A stretch of 64,000 nt of DNA. Source: Tubulanus polymorphus. Taxonomy: Eukaryota; Nemertea; Palaeonemertea; Tubulaniformes; Tubulanidae. Positions 1 through 12,565 of this stretch are shown piece by piece. A model generated the notes under the pieces. It saw only the letters and a program-made list of their open reading frames with translations. It searched no databases and was not told where the DNA came from. Position 1 is the stretch's first letter, and each line of letters opens with the position of its first letter. The stretch spans positions 22,896,450 to 22,960,449 of the forward strand of contig NC_134029.1 in assembly GCF_964204645.1 (NCBI RefSeq), in the 5' to 3' direction. Both the position numbers and the translations under genes were made by a program.

Positions 1-3000
1 CATTCTTGTTTTTGGATCTGTACGCTGTGTGCCGTGTGGAAAAACAATCCTTTGAGAGAGTTATGGATTTTAGTAAAAAATTCTGACTTCGAAAATAGTC
101 GAAATCATCAAAAATAAAACTGCAAAAAAACCAATTGCACTGGGTTAAACAAATTTAAAACCTTTTAAACAATTTTTACGAAGAACGAAAGTGATCCGAA
201 TGAATGAACATCGGAAGAATTTTTCTATTTATTGCATGTATCAGTTTTGATTGCAATGGTTTACAGGTGATAGCTAATGATACCTGGGCAAAACATTTCT
301 CCATCAGTAGTTTGTGGAGACGGGAAATGGAGACCCCCAATAGCGTGAACATCCCCCGTATCTAATGCAAAACATATTTTCCTAGTCGAATTATAAAAGT
401 ATTTACATACGAAATCTCTCTATCGTTCTTGATAATTCTAAAGGATTTTATTAGTTACTCACTCGGCGTAAAGCCCTTTATCGGGAGGTTATTATTCTAT
501 CGTCGACTTCAATTTTCCGTCGGTTTACTCGTAACTGTCGCCTGCTGTCAAATTTAATTCCATCTAATTTAGATCTCGAAAAAATCGGACTAGAATTATC
601 CCCAAAGTTATTTTCCTCAATTTGAAAATTTTCGAAAATATAAAAGGGCAATTCACAAACGCTCATATCATCAGTCGTTTCAGAATTATAGAAAATTGAC
701 TTCCGTTGAAAGATTGCAACGATTTCAACTTCGAAATATTAAAAGAATATATATTTTTCTATCCGATACGTCATCGGGAAAATTCGGTATTACATAAATC
801 TGTTGATGATATACATTAACGCGGCTAATTCGATGAAAGGCATAAACGATTCGAGAACTAAATTAATTACAAGTCATATTCGTTAACGAAGATGTAAACC
901 GAATACGGACAATATCTCAGCCGCAACAACCATTAAGTAATTGCATTATCTATGATATTACTATGCATAAGGAGACTAATTTTCGCTCAGAGCTGTTCAT
1001 AAACTGTGACCGTTGCCAATAGGTTGATTTGCTATTTACCTCGTTCCATCATGAGCCCACTGTACATTATATAATTGTAACCCTTGCAGGCTCATCAGTA
1101 CATAATTCCTACAGTACAGTTGATGAACCTAAATAATGATAATATACGATAATCTACGGATGACGGTAAGCTTTATGTACATCGTTAGAATTGCTTTACT
1201 GCCATCTTCTACCATCCAGAGCTCTTCCAAATGCTCGTTCCAAAGTTATTAGCCATTCCACCGCGCGAATTTATCGATATGAAACGAAATGTTCGCAAGG
1301 CCCGGTTAAATTCAAAAGTATTTTGTCGAAAAGAAGAAATGTGAGACATACGTCAGCCTTTGGTCATACGAGTCATAAATCACATTCAAATGAAATAAAT
1401 TCATCGCTCTCTCCCGAAATGTCGGAATGACTGATCTACATTTTGCTAGGTCTGGGTCTCACAGAGATTGATTCGGCGTTTCATTTCAGGAAAATTTATG
1501 GCTCTTGAGCCATCGTTCATTTTGAAGAATTTCTAGGCTTGAATTTTATACAGACGGAATGTGAGAGAGAGAAAAGAGAGAAAGAAATCGATCCATTCGG
1601 CTGCCGTCTTTAAGTGACCTGAATGGTAACCGTTTTGTCGAGTGATCGTTCTCTTCGTCGGAGCAGACTCTGAAAATAGCGTTGATTTTGTTTTTGATAC
1701 GAGCTAAATTGGATAACTTCGTTTCTCCGACCAAAATGAAGCAATTCTATGAATGTTTCATGATTCTAGCGTAGTCGCCGCGGATTCGGCTTTTCAATGA
1801 ATCTTCTTTCACTGGATCGTTAGGGACGACGTCGCGCGCTTTCTCATCTAAGTAGATTCCAATCGGGCGGCTCCATAAAGACATTTACCTTCAGATCAGA
1901 CGTAATCTTTAACCGGCAAATCTTGAGCAGGCGCGCAATCGACGGGCAACATGACGTCACTTTTGCGGTTACCGCCGCCATTACGTATCAATTTCAGATG
2001 TCCAAACAATGTAAGATCATCGACCGAAATCTGATCGTAAATGTGATTTTACGGATATCAGAGATGCCGTTTGGTGACATTTATATAGAGACATTATGTC
2101 TGTACTCACATCTGGAATCTGAATGATATTTCACACACGAGTAATTGGGACCATAGACAGCAATTATTCGGGATATCAATTTAACGGGATATCAAATCAT
2201 TTTACTTAACCTGACGAAAATGTTCCCCACAAACCGAACAGCGTTGAAAGTGTTTTTCTTTGGAGAATTCAATGAGAAAAACGATTTTAAATCTAGTTAC
2301 TGGTTCCATCCTGTTTTCTAAGAAGTTGGATTGCCCCTTTAATTCCATAGAGAGAAAATTATCATCAGTCTCTCATCTTAGCGTCTTGAGCAGAAAGTCA
2401 CACTTCTAAGATACAGGTAATAGAGGCTTTATTTGTCTTCTTAAAAATTGCGTTTTGATCTTTAGGCGGCTGGTTCATGCGGTGCGAGAAAATATACACT
2501 TCAAAAGGTTTCGTATGGTTACTGATTTTGCCAGCGGTTCTGATAAAAGTTTTATGGCCAAATCTGCAAAACTAACTGTGAAAAAGGTGATGGAGATTGT
2601 AATTGCAGAGATTTTATATTTTCATCCAGGTACAAATGGAAGTTTGTTATTGTCAGACTATTCACAACAACGCGGTGTGAGGGGTGTAAATACAAATGCA
2701 AAGCTGAAAAGTGTCTGATTATCTTAATTTCATCCGTAATGAATACTACCCGGACACGCGTTAGCAAAACAAAGATGGACGTCTGAAACAACATGACTGA
2801 CTCTGTAGGAAAGCAAACAGCAGAACGGCATTCGAGAGAGGTTCGATCATCGCAAAATTGGTTCGTTAACTTATTCCAGATCGGCTTATTTATATACATG
2901 ATACATATTTTTGGCCACGGAATCTTCGCTGAAGCGCGAGTCGTTATCAACGCTAGAAATGTCTAGCAATGTCTAGTGTCACTGTCAGTAATTGGAAACA

Positions 3001-3245
3001 CGCTCTCACGATCGTCCCTGAATTAGGTAACCAAGGAAATGTTCAGATTTGGTCCCTTCAAAGAGATGTTACGAGTGGTAGAGGATTAACATATTGAGCT
3101 CATTTTACCTGATGACCTTCACCTCGATCGACTGACGGCGGTTGACCGAGTTTCCGGTCAATAACTGACTCTAGTTCGACTCCACTGATAAATAGGCAAG
3201 AATATGTAATTGTTACGAGTGATTTCAGAGAGCAGTTGATTTTTT

Positions 3246-3770
3246 GACGCAGTAAAAACCATAACGAATATGTTTTCGTATACATTATTAACTACGTTAC
3301 GTTATTCGAGGGATAGTGAGTGATTCGATGTGCACTTGAAGTCATCTAATCTACGATTACATTTGTGAATATTGGCATTTACTTTCTAATGAATTTGATT
3401 TCATGGCTCTCATTTTCTATTTGATGAATTTTCACGTCTTTTTGATAATTAATTGTAATGGAAATTAGGGTAGTGTGGAGGTGAATGCGCAATACGTCAT
3501 CAATATTGGGCCTAGACTGGTATCTATCTATCACCATTTTTCAAATGTCGACAATTAAATCGAATTAAATTGTCGATATGTCCGGCGAATATCAGGCCCA
3601 GTGTTGACAGTGAAACGCCATGCACCGCAGACGCGCTTTTGAGTCTTGGTATCAAATCCGTCTAGTTTTCCCTGTTATCTTATTATGGTCATTTAAGATT
3701 TATTAATTGTCGACGATATATATGTTATGTTTATCTTTCAGGCGTCAATAAACTTTTTTGAAAGCTTGTT
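3246..3770. repeat. Diverged direct repeat, copy A
   Basis: This copy starts with a GACGCAGTAAAAACC-like block and ends with CAGGCGTCAATAAAC. The same blocks, in the same order and orientation, recur at 4432-4820. Shared internal landmarks are CGATGTGCAC, TACGTCATCAATATTGG, the run TTAGACTGG/CTAGACTGG, and ATTGTCGAC near the end. Copies differ by many substitutions and indels, so this is an old duplication or two copies of an old mobile element. No coding potential is seen. Confidence 0.6.
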
Positions 3771-4431
3771 TCTTGTTTACTAGATTTAAGCATATACTAC
3801 AACATAGCCAAGGTCGTGTTTATTAGATTAATAATTAACTTAATTATTGTCGCGAGTTGAAAAGATCATAATTCATCAACTTTCCCATAAAGTTGCGCGG
3901 TCCCTCGAGCATTTTTGATGTAAAACTATTGCGACTTAGGAGTTATCTCAATCGACGAATCTAGTTGACGCTAGAAGCCCTCCAACAAAATCGAATTAAT
4001 TAGTTTATTTGAACGAATGTCGACAAACAGTGGAAGATAAAAGCAGCAAAGACTGAGGAAATCACAGGTAAAGAATTTCACTTTTGTCTCGGTCTAATCG
4101 TATCTTGTCGGAAAATGCCCCGAAATATTGAACAATATTGAAATTAACTGAATTACACGTCACGGCGGCACTCGTGAATTTGTAATTGGTTCATAGAATC
4201 ACAACCACTGTATAATTAGTTTAATCCAATATCTTAAAACGACATACATCTTCAAGTTCGATATCGACAGGAGAGGGTTCGTTGACCGAAATTGACTCGA
4301 ATCACCAGCGTGTTTAATGACATTACAACCGCAGCCGGGCTCCTTCTCAGATGCGATGATCCCTACATGATTGCTTTACTTTCATATTCTGTATTCATCG
4401 TTTCAGTGTAATAAACTGGATAACTTTATTT

Positions 4432-4820
4432 GACGCCGTAAAAACCGTTACAATAATGTTTATATACATTGACAACTAGTATGAGGGGTTCTGTGCGAGT
4501 CGATGTGCACTACGTCATCAATATTGGCGCTTCAAAATAACTATTACAATTGTGAATTTCGCCATTTATTTTGTAACTAAATATATTTCATAAATCTTAT
4601 TTCACTTTTGATAGATTCTGATAATCATTTTTTGAGAGGATTTATACTACGTCATCAATATATCGGGGTTAGACTGGTTGCCAGTCAATTCAATTCAATC
4701 ATTGATATATTCGAATCTAAGATAACTCGATATTACATGTGTATGTAATTGATATCATCTTTCTATTGTCGACCGTATTAAAGTGTGTGTTGTTTTTCAA
4801 GGCGTCTATAAACTTTCAAG
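4432..4820. repeat. Diverged direct repeat, copy B
   Basis: Second copy of the block at 3246-3770. It begins GACGCCGTAAAAACC and ends AAGGCGTCTATAAAC, and carries two TACGTCATCAATAT motifs (near 4511 and 4651). It is shorter than copy A, with deletions in the middle. Identity was judged by eye from ordered shared blocks, not by computed alignment. Confidence 0.6.
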
Positions 4821-6239
4821 TTAGTTTAAGACTTCCCATCATGTAATGTATATACGTATACATATATACCATACAGACAGTTTAAGAGCCGATCTCCTTG
4901 ACAGTTTCTGAAAAACATCCGTTGGAACCGTTTGAATAAATTCCTCAATGATGCCCTCTTACACGCGATGTCGGACGTGTCAAAACGACTATTCTTCGAA
5001 ACATCAGATGAAACGAAGGATATGAATTCGCATAAAACCGATATCTTGAACTGCTTATTACAAAATGTATTCGACGATTTTGTTTTTATATGTCAGTGGA
5101 GACTTCATCTCCACAGTTATCTATAATGATACGACTTTTTTGTTCGTAGATAGACTGTTGCCTCCGCATCACTATAGTCGCCCAGCATAACAATCGGCAA
5201 TTACCGGTATTCCGTCATCAGAGTTAACTTTTTGAAATAAAAACATACCAAAGGCATTTTGAAATGATCTCGACATTTCACTACCGGATTTCTAGGAGAC
5301 GTTTTCTATCGGCAGTTGATGGCGTCCTCGATATAGATGTAGCCTCACAATGAGGAAGTCTTTATTCTGAACGGTTCGTCGCTGAAACGTGTAGAGTTTC
5401 GAACTCGTACGTAGAATTTCAAGAGCTCTCAACATCGGAGCCGACATCCATCGTAGTTCCCCTGAGGCGAATTGCAATTCAGTTCAAATTATACCGTTCA
5501 GCGTCGGAGAAAAATCGTCGCCACCCGTCAAGTGGCCAATCGTTTCACAGCACAATACGATTTCGTGTCGGCACCGATTACTGCGCTGTGGATGGAAATC
5601 TTTAAATTTTCGTAGTCTACAAAGACGCGTGAAAGTCGGCGATTTTTCATTCGCGTCACCTAACTTGCTTACCTTATACATCGACTTTCTCTTGCGACAA
5701 TAATCATCTTCGCTGTCTTCTCAATCTGCCAACAAATTACATTTGTCATCACTACGCAGCTAACCTCCACCGCTATAATATGGACGTAATCAAATTCCTC
5801 ATCTGTACGGCTTTGATTTTTGCATCTATAAGCGCGCCCGCGTGTAGTCATAATATAGCACGCTCTGTTGCAACGTTATCAGAAACCGAATTGTACTCTG
5901 GTATATCTTCATCAGGAGCTGAGATAATAATGTAAGTAAACGCTCAAGTAGGTAGCCGACAAGAAGGTTTCGCTCGAATGCTGTTACGGGTACTGTGCGA
6001 CAAATTATTCGAATTCGATTTGATACGTACTTCACTGGGTTCTGATGTTGTTGACCTGCAATAATATGGCCAAAAGCGCTGACCCAACCGGCTTTAGCGA
6101 TGAAATACGGACTGTTTTTATATTTTGGACACGTCTTCATAATCATGCCCATAAGGTATATAATTGTCGGACGTAAATCAATATTACGTAGCTTACAATT
6201 TTGCGGAAGATATCTCTATTTTTAAGCGTTAGTCGTTAG

Positions 6240-6356
6240 CCCGCGAAATTTGCAACCAATCAGTGACCTCGAAGGAGTTGAATGGAAAAATACGGTCGAT
6301 ATCCCGCGAAAAAAATTGCGAGCCAATCAGCGAAGAATACGAATCCAGCCAATCGG
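6240..6356. promoter_or_regulatory. CCAAT-box triplet with E2F-like CCCGCGAAA repeats
   Basis: Two similar blocks (6240-6263 and 6303-6330) each run CCCGCGAAA, a short spacer, then CCAATCAG. A third CCAATCGG is at 6349-6356. CCAAT boxes are NF-Y sites, and TTTCGCGGG (the reverse of CCCGCGAAA) resembles an E2F site. The combination is typical of cell-cycle promoters. No gene was recognised on either side, so the assignment is tentative. Confidence 0.3.
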
Positions 6357-9300
6357 TAGCACCGTTCGGTTCCAGGTTTTTCGGAGACCGAAGAACGACA
6401 AGCTGGTGCCAAAATAGTCCGCACTAACGCGACTACATTATATATTGATAATCTATTACCAATAGGAAAGACTTGTTAATACAGCAATAACAAGGAAATT
6501 GATTGCTATCATTAGTGGCCTTGATCGATTATTCAACCCAAGTTTGGCACGTCATTAAAGCGCCGAAGAACTTTTTCTCGGCATTAGTAAACTAATTTGC
6601 TATCTAAAATTAAGAGGATATACTTTCTATAAGAGAAGGTAATCTGTAGCCTGACATCCATTTGATAAACTACGATGCATCGTAGCTTAACCGTCAATAA
6701 GTTTCGTTGTGTTGACATATCGGATAATTCTCGAAGACGCGGTGTGAAAATTTCATCAGAATTCTTATATCGTATTATCTCTAATAGTCACGTTTTTAAT
6801 ATTTCAACGCTAAAAAATTACCTTTTCAAACAAGTCAATTACCGCGACACAACATTCGTCCGATCGGGCCATTTGCATATTCATAGATCGCGTGCGGCTT
6901 GCGAAAATGCGGTTAAGATAACGTTCATTAATCCGCGAGACGCAACAAGCAGCGGGACCTTCGTGTCATCGCCTGATGATTGATGGTACGGTAGTTACGA
7001 TACGTGGCTTAAACTGGCGTCGTTTGAAATATCACCGCGTGGATTAAACCCTAGATTATAAGACCAGAATTTACTACGCAGATTTTACTAGTAATACGTT
7101 AAGATAACGTCAAAGTCTGGGCTCATTTTACAAGTTCGATTTGCTTCAAAGTTCATAAAATCCGAAATTTGTACGCGAAAAAAAACCTTGGCCTTTGATA
7201 TCAGACTTCTCTCGTTCAGCGCCAGTTTGCCACCAATCTCATGATACGTATCGATTTCCATTACGGGGCTTTTCGCCGGGATTTCGTTATCTAAGTATGA
7301 TTTTAGCACATTGTGATTACTCTTTTTTTCCGGCGAGGATGTCAGAATTGCTCGGTATATGTATAATGTACAACAACGACGACGGCAAACAACTCAAACC
7401 GTCCGACGAATAATACACGTTCAGACTGATTAGAAAAGTTCTTTTCGTTGCTAACATAATTGATCCCCGAACAGTAATTGTAGACAAACATATCTAAGCA
7501 CTCCGGTTTCGTCCGCCACTTTTCTTATCGGGATTGGTAATGAATCTTCGGCTTTGAAGCGATACAAAAGAAGAACTGAACGAGTAGGCCGCAGGAAAAT
7601 TAGTATATTGTACCGCCGATACAGTTAACAATGGAAAAAAACTTTTCGTGTGACTGATTTGAAAAGTTGTTCGCTGTTTAGCTGTTGTTAAAATGTATGC
7701 GACAAAGAAACTATTTTTCGTGGAGTCCTGAACGAAACAAATGATTAGCCAGGAGACGTCGTGATAACCGGAAATTCCGCTGTAATTACAGTTACAAAAT
7801 GGCGGATCGACGGGGAAATAACAAGAACTCTCGTTGTCGCTAAATAGAATTCACAATTTGATTAAATTAAATCCATTCTACGCACAATACACGCAATTAT
7901 TTCACTCTTAAGTTTTCCCATAAAAATGTTCGATCTTTGTAAAGCGGAAGTGTTGACAACAGACAGCTTTACACGATGCTACTTCCGGTACAATGCACGC
8001 AAATCATACACTCGACGTGTTGCGATCAATTAGTCTTTATTCGACGAAAATCTTCTTATTAAAATTTTCTCGTGAGTAAATTGAATGATCGGCCTTTTTT
8101 CGATAGCGAATTATCTGTTGTGATTGACGCGAATTCTAACGGCATAGCAGCGGCGGATTAAACGACGACGTTCAAAGCGATCTTAGGATATCGTGAATCG
8201 AAAATGAGAATTTTCATCAAGGATATTCGCGTAAAACTCATTGAAATTCATTTTTCATCGACGTATCCTTTTAAAGAAAATATTTAAAAAGTTTTCGTCG
8301 ACTGTGCAAAGTTTATTTACTTAATGTACGTTTAGTTCGCGAGGAAGAAAATGAGATGATACAAAGACGAATATCGATCGAGATTCAGTAATACGAGAGA
8401 GAATGTTGAACGTCAAATTTAAATAAATAAATATTCTACCGAAACGATGAAGAACGATGAGTGGAAAGAGAGACAGAAAAACGACAGGCTAAAGAAACTA
8501 ATGAGAGAGTTGCGACTCGATTGCAATGAAAAGAATAAAGATTGGCGACCGTGGCAAGAAATGCGATTAATTATGAGATAGTAAGACCGACTTGCGCACG
8601 ACGCTTTAGAAACGCTCTTTCATATTCACCAACATTAATTCAATCAGGGATAGGATAAGTTCTCGAAACGGCTTTGAATCTCGGCGTACGCTCAATTACT
8701 CTGGCATTTCCAGGTTTGCCTGGTGAATGCGATTAACTACAATTTACTCATCCGTGATTTCCTTTCGTCGGATTCTGGTACCACAAAGAGGCAAGAAGGC
8801 ATTACGGAGTCCACCGCGGTACGTAGCTTTACGCTATTTTAAATGGATCAAACAAATGGTCGCAGGACTGAAAAAATATTGCGCGTAACTCCATGCACAT
8901 GTAAATTTCTTTACTTTGTAGTGAAAAAACTAATTACATTAGGCTTTAACGTCTGCATTATTCCAGTGTTCTTGGAGTTCTGTGGAATTAATTACAAGTA
9001 GATCTTTATTGCGGCGATTTTTAACACGAGGTTTTTGTCCTGGCAAGTCGAGATCATTCCAAGGTCTATGGTAGATGGATGTTCGTGAATATCGGTCAGA
9101 GTCACTCAGCACCTGATCAGTCCACGCGGATAGAAACATCGCTGAAAATCTCATCGAAACCCCTCTTAGCCGTTGTTATTGTTAATTCAAAGCCGATATT
9201 CCTATCAGGCGTAATACGAAAAAAATACCGTCGTCTCAAAGTGCACTGCAATATACATCACTTTGCCAGTAATGATGCCTTCCCGACTTTCCGTAATATT

Positions 9301-12300
9301 TGTCATTAGTTCGTGCCATATCGGGAAAAAAACTGTGCGCGATGATATCATGCCCGTGGCTAATTTATCATCTGAATCAGTGATGTCCTCCTGTCTTATT
9401 TTTCTCTCTTTTCCGCAGAAGTAATAATGAAAAGTCCAAGTAATCATCCCTATCACCAATGTAGTCATCCGACATTTTGTTTGTCATCGGAATTATTTGC
9501 AATTTCATGCGTTCTCCTAAACCACGCAGTAATGGTAACAACTAACCCCGCTGTTTTTCGTAAGACGCCATTCAACTAAAAAATAGAGAAAAAGTTGGCA
9601 GAACTTTGTCCGTGTCTGGGGCAGGTCTAGGGAAATTGGAAGGCCGGGGTCTAGAAGAGAAGAAATTGCATATCTCGGATAAAGCAGCCGTGTCAAAGGC
9701 ACTAGCAGGGTCCCATCCCTTGCGTGTAAGATATCATTTAAAGAAACATATCATAAAATATACATATTTAGTTAATATAGTCAACCGAAGTGCAAGGGAA
9801 GAAGGAATTTCATTGCGGGAACTTTTAGGAACTATTCTGCAGAAATTGCAATAACAATAAAAAAAGGCCTATCAACATAATGCAATCCATCATCGAGCAA
9901 CTTTTAATTATTCTGACGTGTTATTAGCAGTGATTGAGCAATCGCGTGGTAATTGCTGGAGATACCATCACATAATTTCACTGACCCGTTCCATCACCTT
10001 CCATCGATATGTTTTTTTTTCAGCCAGCAGATTTGATGTTCCACCGACCGACCGGCCAACACGTGCAAAAAGATTGAACTTATTTGACTCGGCGATTCTT
10101 CTATTCTGAACCGCATCTAGGCTCATCGGCGTGTAACCGGAGTCTCACAGCAAACCACTCCATCGATAGCGGGCTAGTGGTGTTCGGTACTCGTTTAAGA
10201 TTCAAGCCGCACATATCGTATAACGTAACTTCTCCGACTCTTTATTATACTATCTACCTGAATTGTGTAGAAATGGTTTCACGAATTACTCCATTATCGG
10301 CAGAAACAGCGAAGCCTGTAATTCTCAATTCGCAGTGGTAATTACCGAGCCTATACTGAATACCGACTTCTCGAGACTAAACAGATAAATTCGCTTTGGA
10401 AATCTTATTATCTTTTTCAGGGCCGAATCATAAAATCCGATTTGTAGCGCTTCACTTTACTTGTATCGGCATGTTTTATAGCGATTTCATTATTTGTTTG
10501 TTATCTCTGATTATATGAATAAAACATCGTCGTAAAAATGATGGTTTTTATCGCTGAAAATAAAAAGCTCTGATTTCTACCGACGAGTGTCCTTGAACTA
10601 CAGAGAGCGTTACCTTTTGTACATTAAACCCACTCCTTCGTCGTACAAATAGAATTACTCCTAATGTCATCATCACACAGTGTGATGGCGACCACCACTC
10701 TAGTACTAGAGCTAAAGATAAAAGCTCAAGTGATTCCCGCCGTCCACTATGGACGCATTACTTTTAACGGGTATCCGTTCATCCTGGCATCACTGGTTCA
10801 TTCTTATCTTGTCAAATATACAAATGAACGAAAATTGATGGAGCGTTTCCCGGATTTCGTGTTGTACGCACCGACTCGGTGAGAATGATCAACGATCGAC
10901 GCTTTCAGGAGAGAGAAAAAAACTTGCCACGTAATAGATGTGTGTGGACGGCCACGAAAACATCCTCCAGATGTGACCGCTCCATTTTGATGGAGAGAAC
11001 GCCATGAAAAAGATAATCGATGGTCCCGCTGGTCCTCCACTGTCGGCTGGTATAGTCTCCTGTTTATTCTCAGACGATCTCTTTCGGGTATAACGAGTTT
11101 TGCAGTACGAGGAAAGTTAACGAAAAGCCTGTGGTAAACGTCTGATCTATTATGTCGGATATCGTACTAAGCTTATTCAGACTTATCTGTGAATAAATGT
11201 GTTTTCTAATGACACAATGTATCAATAGCCAAAAGAAATTACTGGTTTTCATTTGTGCGTTGACAAATGTGATGGACGCCAGCATTCTCCGAATTGCCAA
11301 ATCTCCCATCGGGGACATTGACCAATGTACGCATTGACATATTCGATGAATAATATAATTGGTATGAAGCATCGCTGATAAGCAGTCCTAATCTGTAAGA
11401 ACAGGAATTATACGCAATAGCGATTGCCATATCTGAATCGAGCTACGCCGAGAACTTGCGTATCTACCCAAAATCAAAATAGGGATCATTTACCAAAGTA
11501 TAGATTGAAACGTAAGCTAGTTATTGTGTCCAGATTCGCAATTCATTTCTACTGGTGACAGTTAATCAACTGTAGGCCGTGATTTAGGTGTATTTGATTG
11601 GTGATCGTTCGTGGACCGATTGAATTGGTCATTAATGCTATAACAAGAACCATTCGATCGCAATCAACACTAGAAGATGAGAGGTTGCGTTTCGAGTTAT
11701 ATATCAGGTAGGTAAATACCGTACTTAGCGCTTATGATCGGTTATCAGGGCAGAAATACTCTCTACCTGCGCAGGTAAACGACCGAAGCAACCCTTAATT
11801 ATCGGTAACGTCTAGTAAGAAAAAATTGAATCATTCTTGATCAATTGATCCGATTTTTTTAAGATTGCGTTACGAAGTTGCAAATTAGGCCACGTTTCGC
11901 TTTATCCAATGCACTTATTAACCATGACTCGGGGTGCACGCAAGGATTATAGATATTTCCTTCTTTTCAAGATTTTAGGAACTATGAAAAAATTGTAATA
12001 ATTTGCAAAACATATGCCGTTAAAAATATTTTTGTGTAATTAATTGTAACTATCGAGCATAGAAGGATGTCTCATAGACGTTTCTATTGTGGCATTGACT
12101 CTACTAGGAAAAAAATAAGTGAAAAACTGCCAGAGAAAAGAACATTGGGCCTCTACGGAAAGATACGTGGTAAGCACAATGAATGCACAACTATAAATTA
12201 CATTTGAATTAGAATCAGAAGTTTTTAGGTGGATATTTACAATAAAAATCTTATGGAGATAAACAAATTCCCGCAAACCTGGATGTTACACGTGATTTGA

Positions 12301-12565
12301 TAGGTGTTTGTCGATACTTAATACGTCAAATATTTGCTGTCAAGATTTTGATTCAAAGTCGTTTTTTGTCAGTAAGTGGTCGAAAAATCCTTCACAAATA
12401 TCGTAATCGTAATCAATTTATTCGAACGAATGTTAGAAAATATAAATCATGTTGTTAGTCTTTCATAAAAGGCACCGAATGAGTGATTTCCGCAGAAAAT
12501 TCTAGAGGATAGTCTGTATAATTTACGCTTAGATCGCGTTGTATTCAATTTCAGACGGATCAGAA

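Larger units (their letters stand above)
1..12565. other. Intergenic region upstream of SUGT1, no recognisable gene
   Basis: I see no exon chain or conserved domain here on either strand. Open frames are short (at most about 130 codons), overlap each other on opposite strands and match no family I recognise. The stretch is AT-rich and contains a diverged duplicated segment (3246-3770 and 4432-4820) and a cluster of CCAAT boxes near 6240-6356, both listed separately. An intron acceptor-like TTTCAG lies just before the SUGT1 start codon, so a noncoding first exon of SUGT1 may sit somewhere in the last kilobases. Small or lineage-specific genes cannot be excluded. Confidence 0.6.

Noticed and set aside
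2552-2950. A 132-codon open frame on the minus strand
   Set aside because: No recognisable domain, overlapped by another open frame on the opposite strand, and no exon partners with matching splice sites.
9606-9854. An 82-codon open frame with an amphipathic, Lys-rich C-terminus
   Set aside because: The composition looks protein-like, but there is no family match, no supporting splice context and no neighbour. It could be a decayed element.
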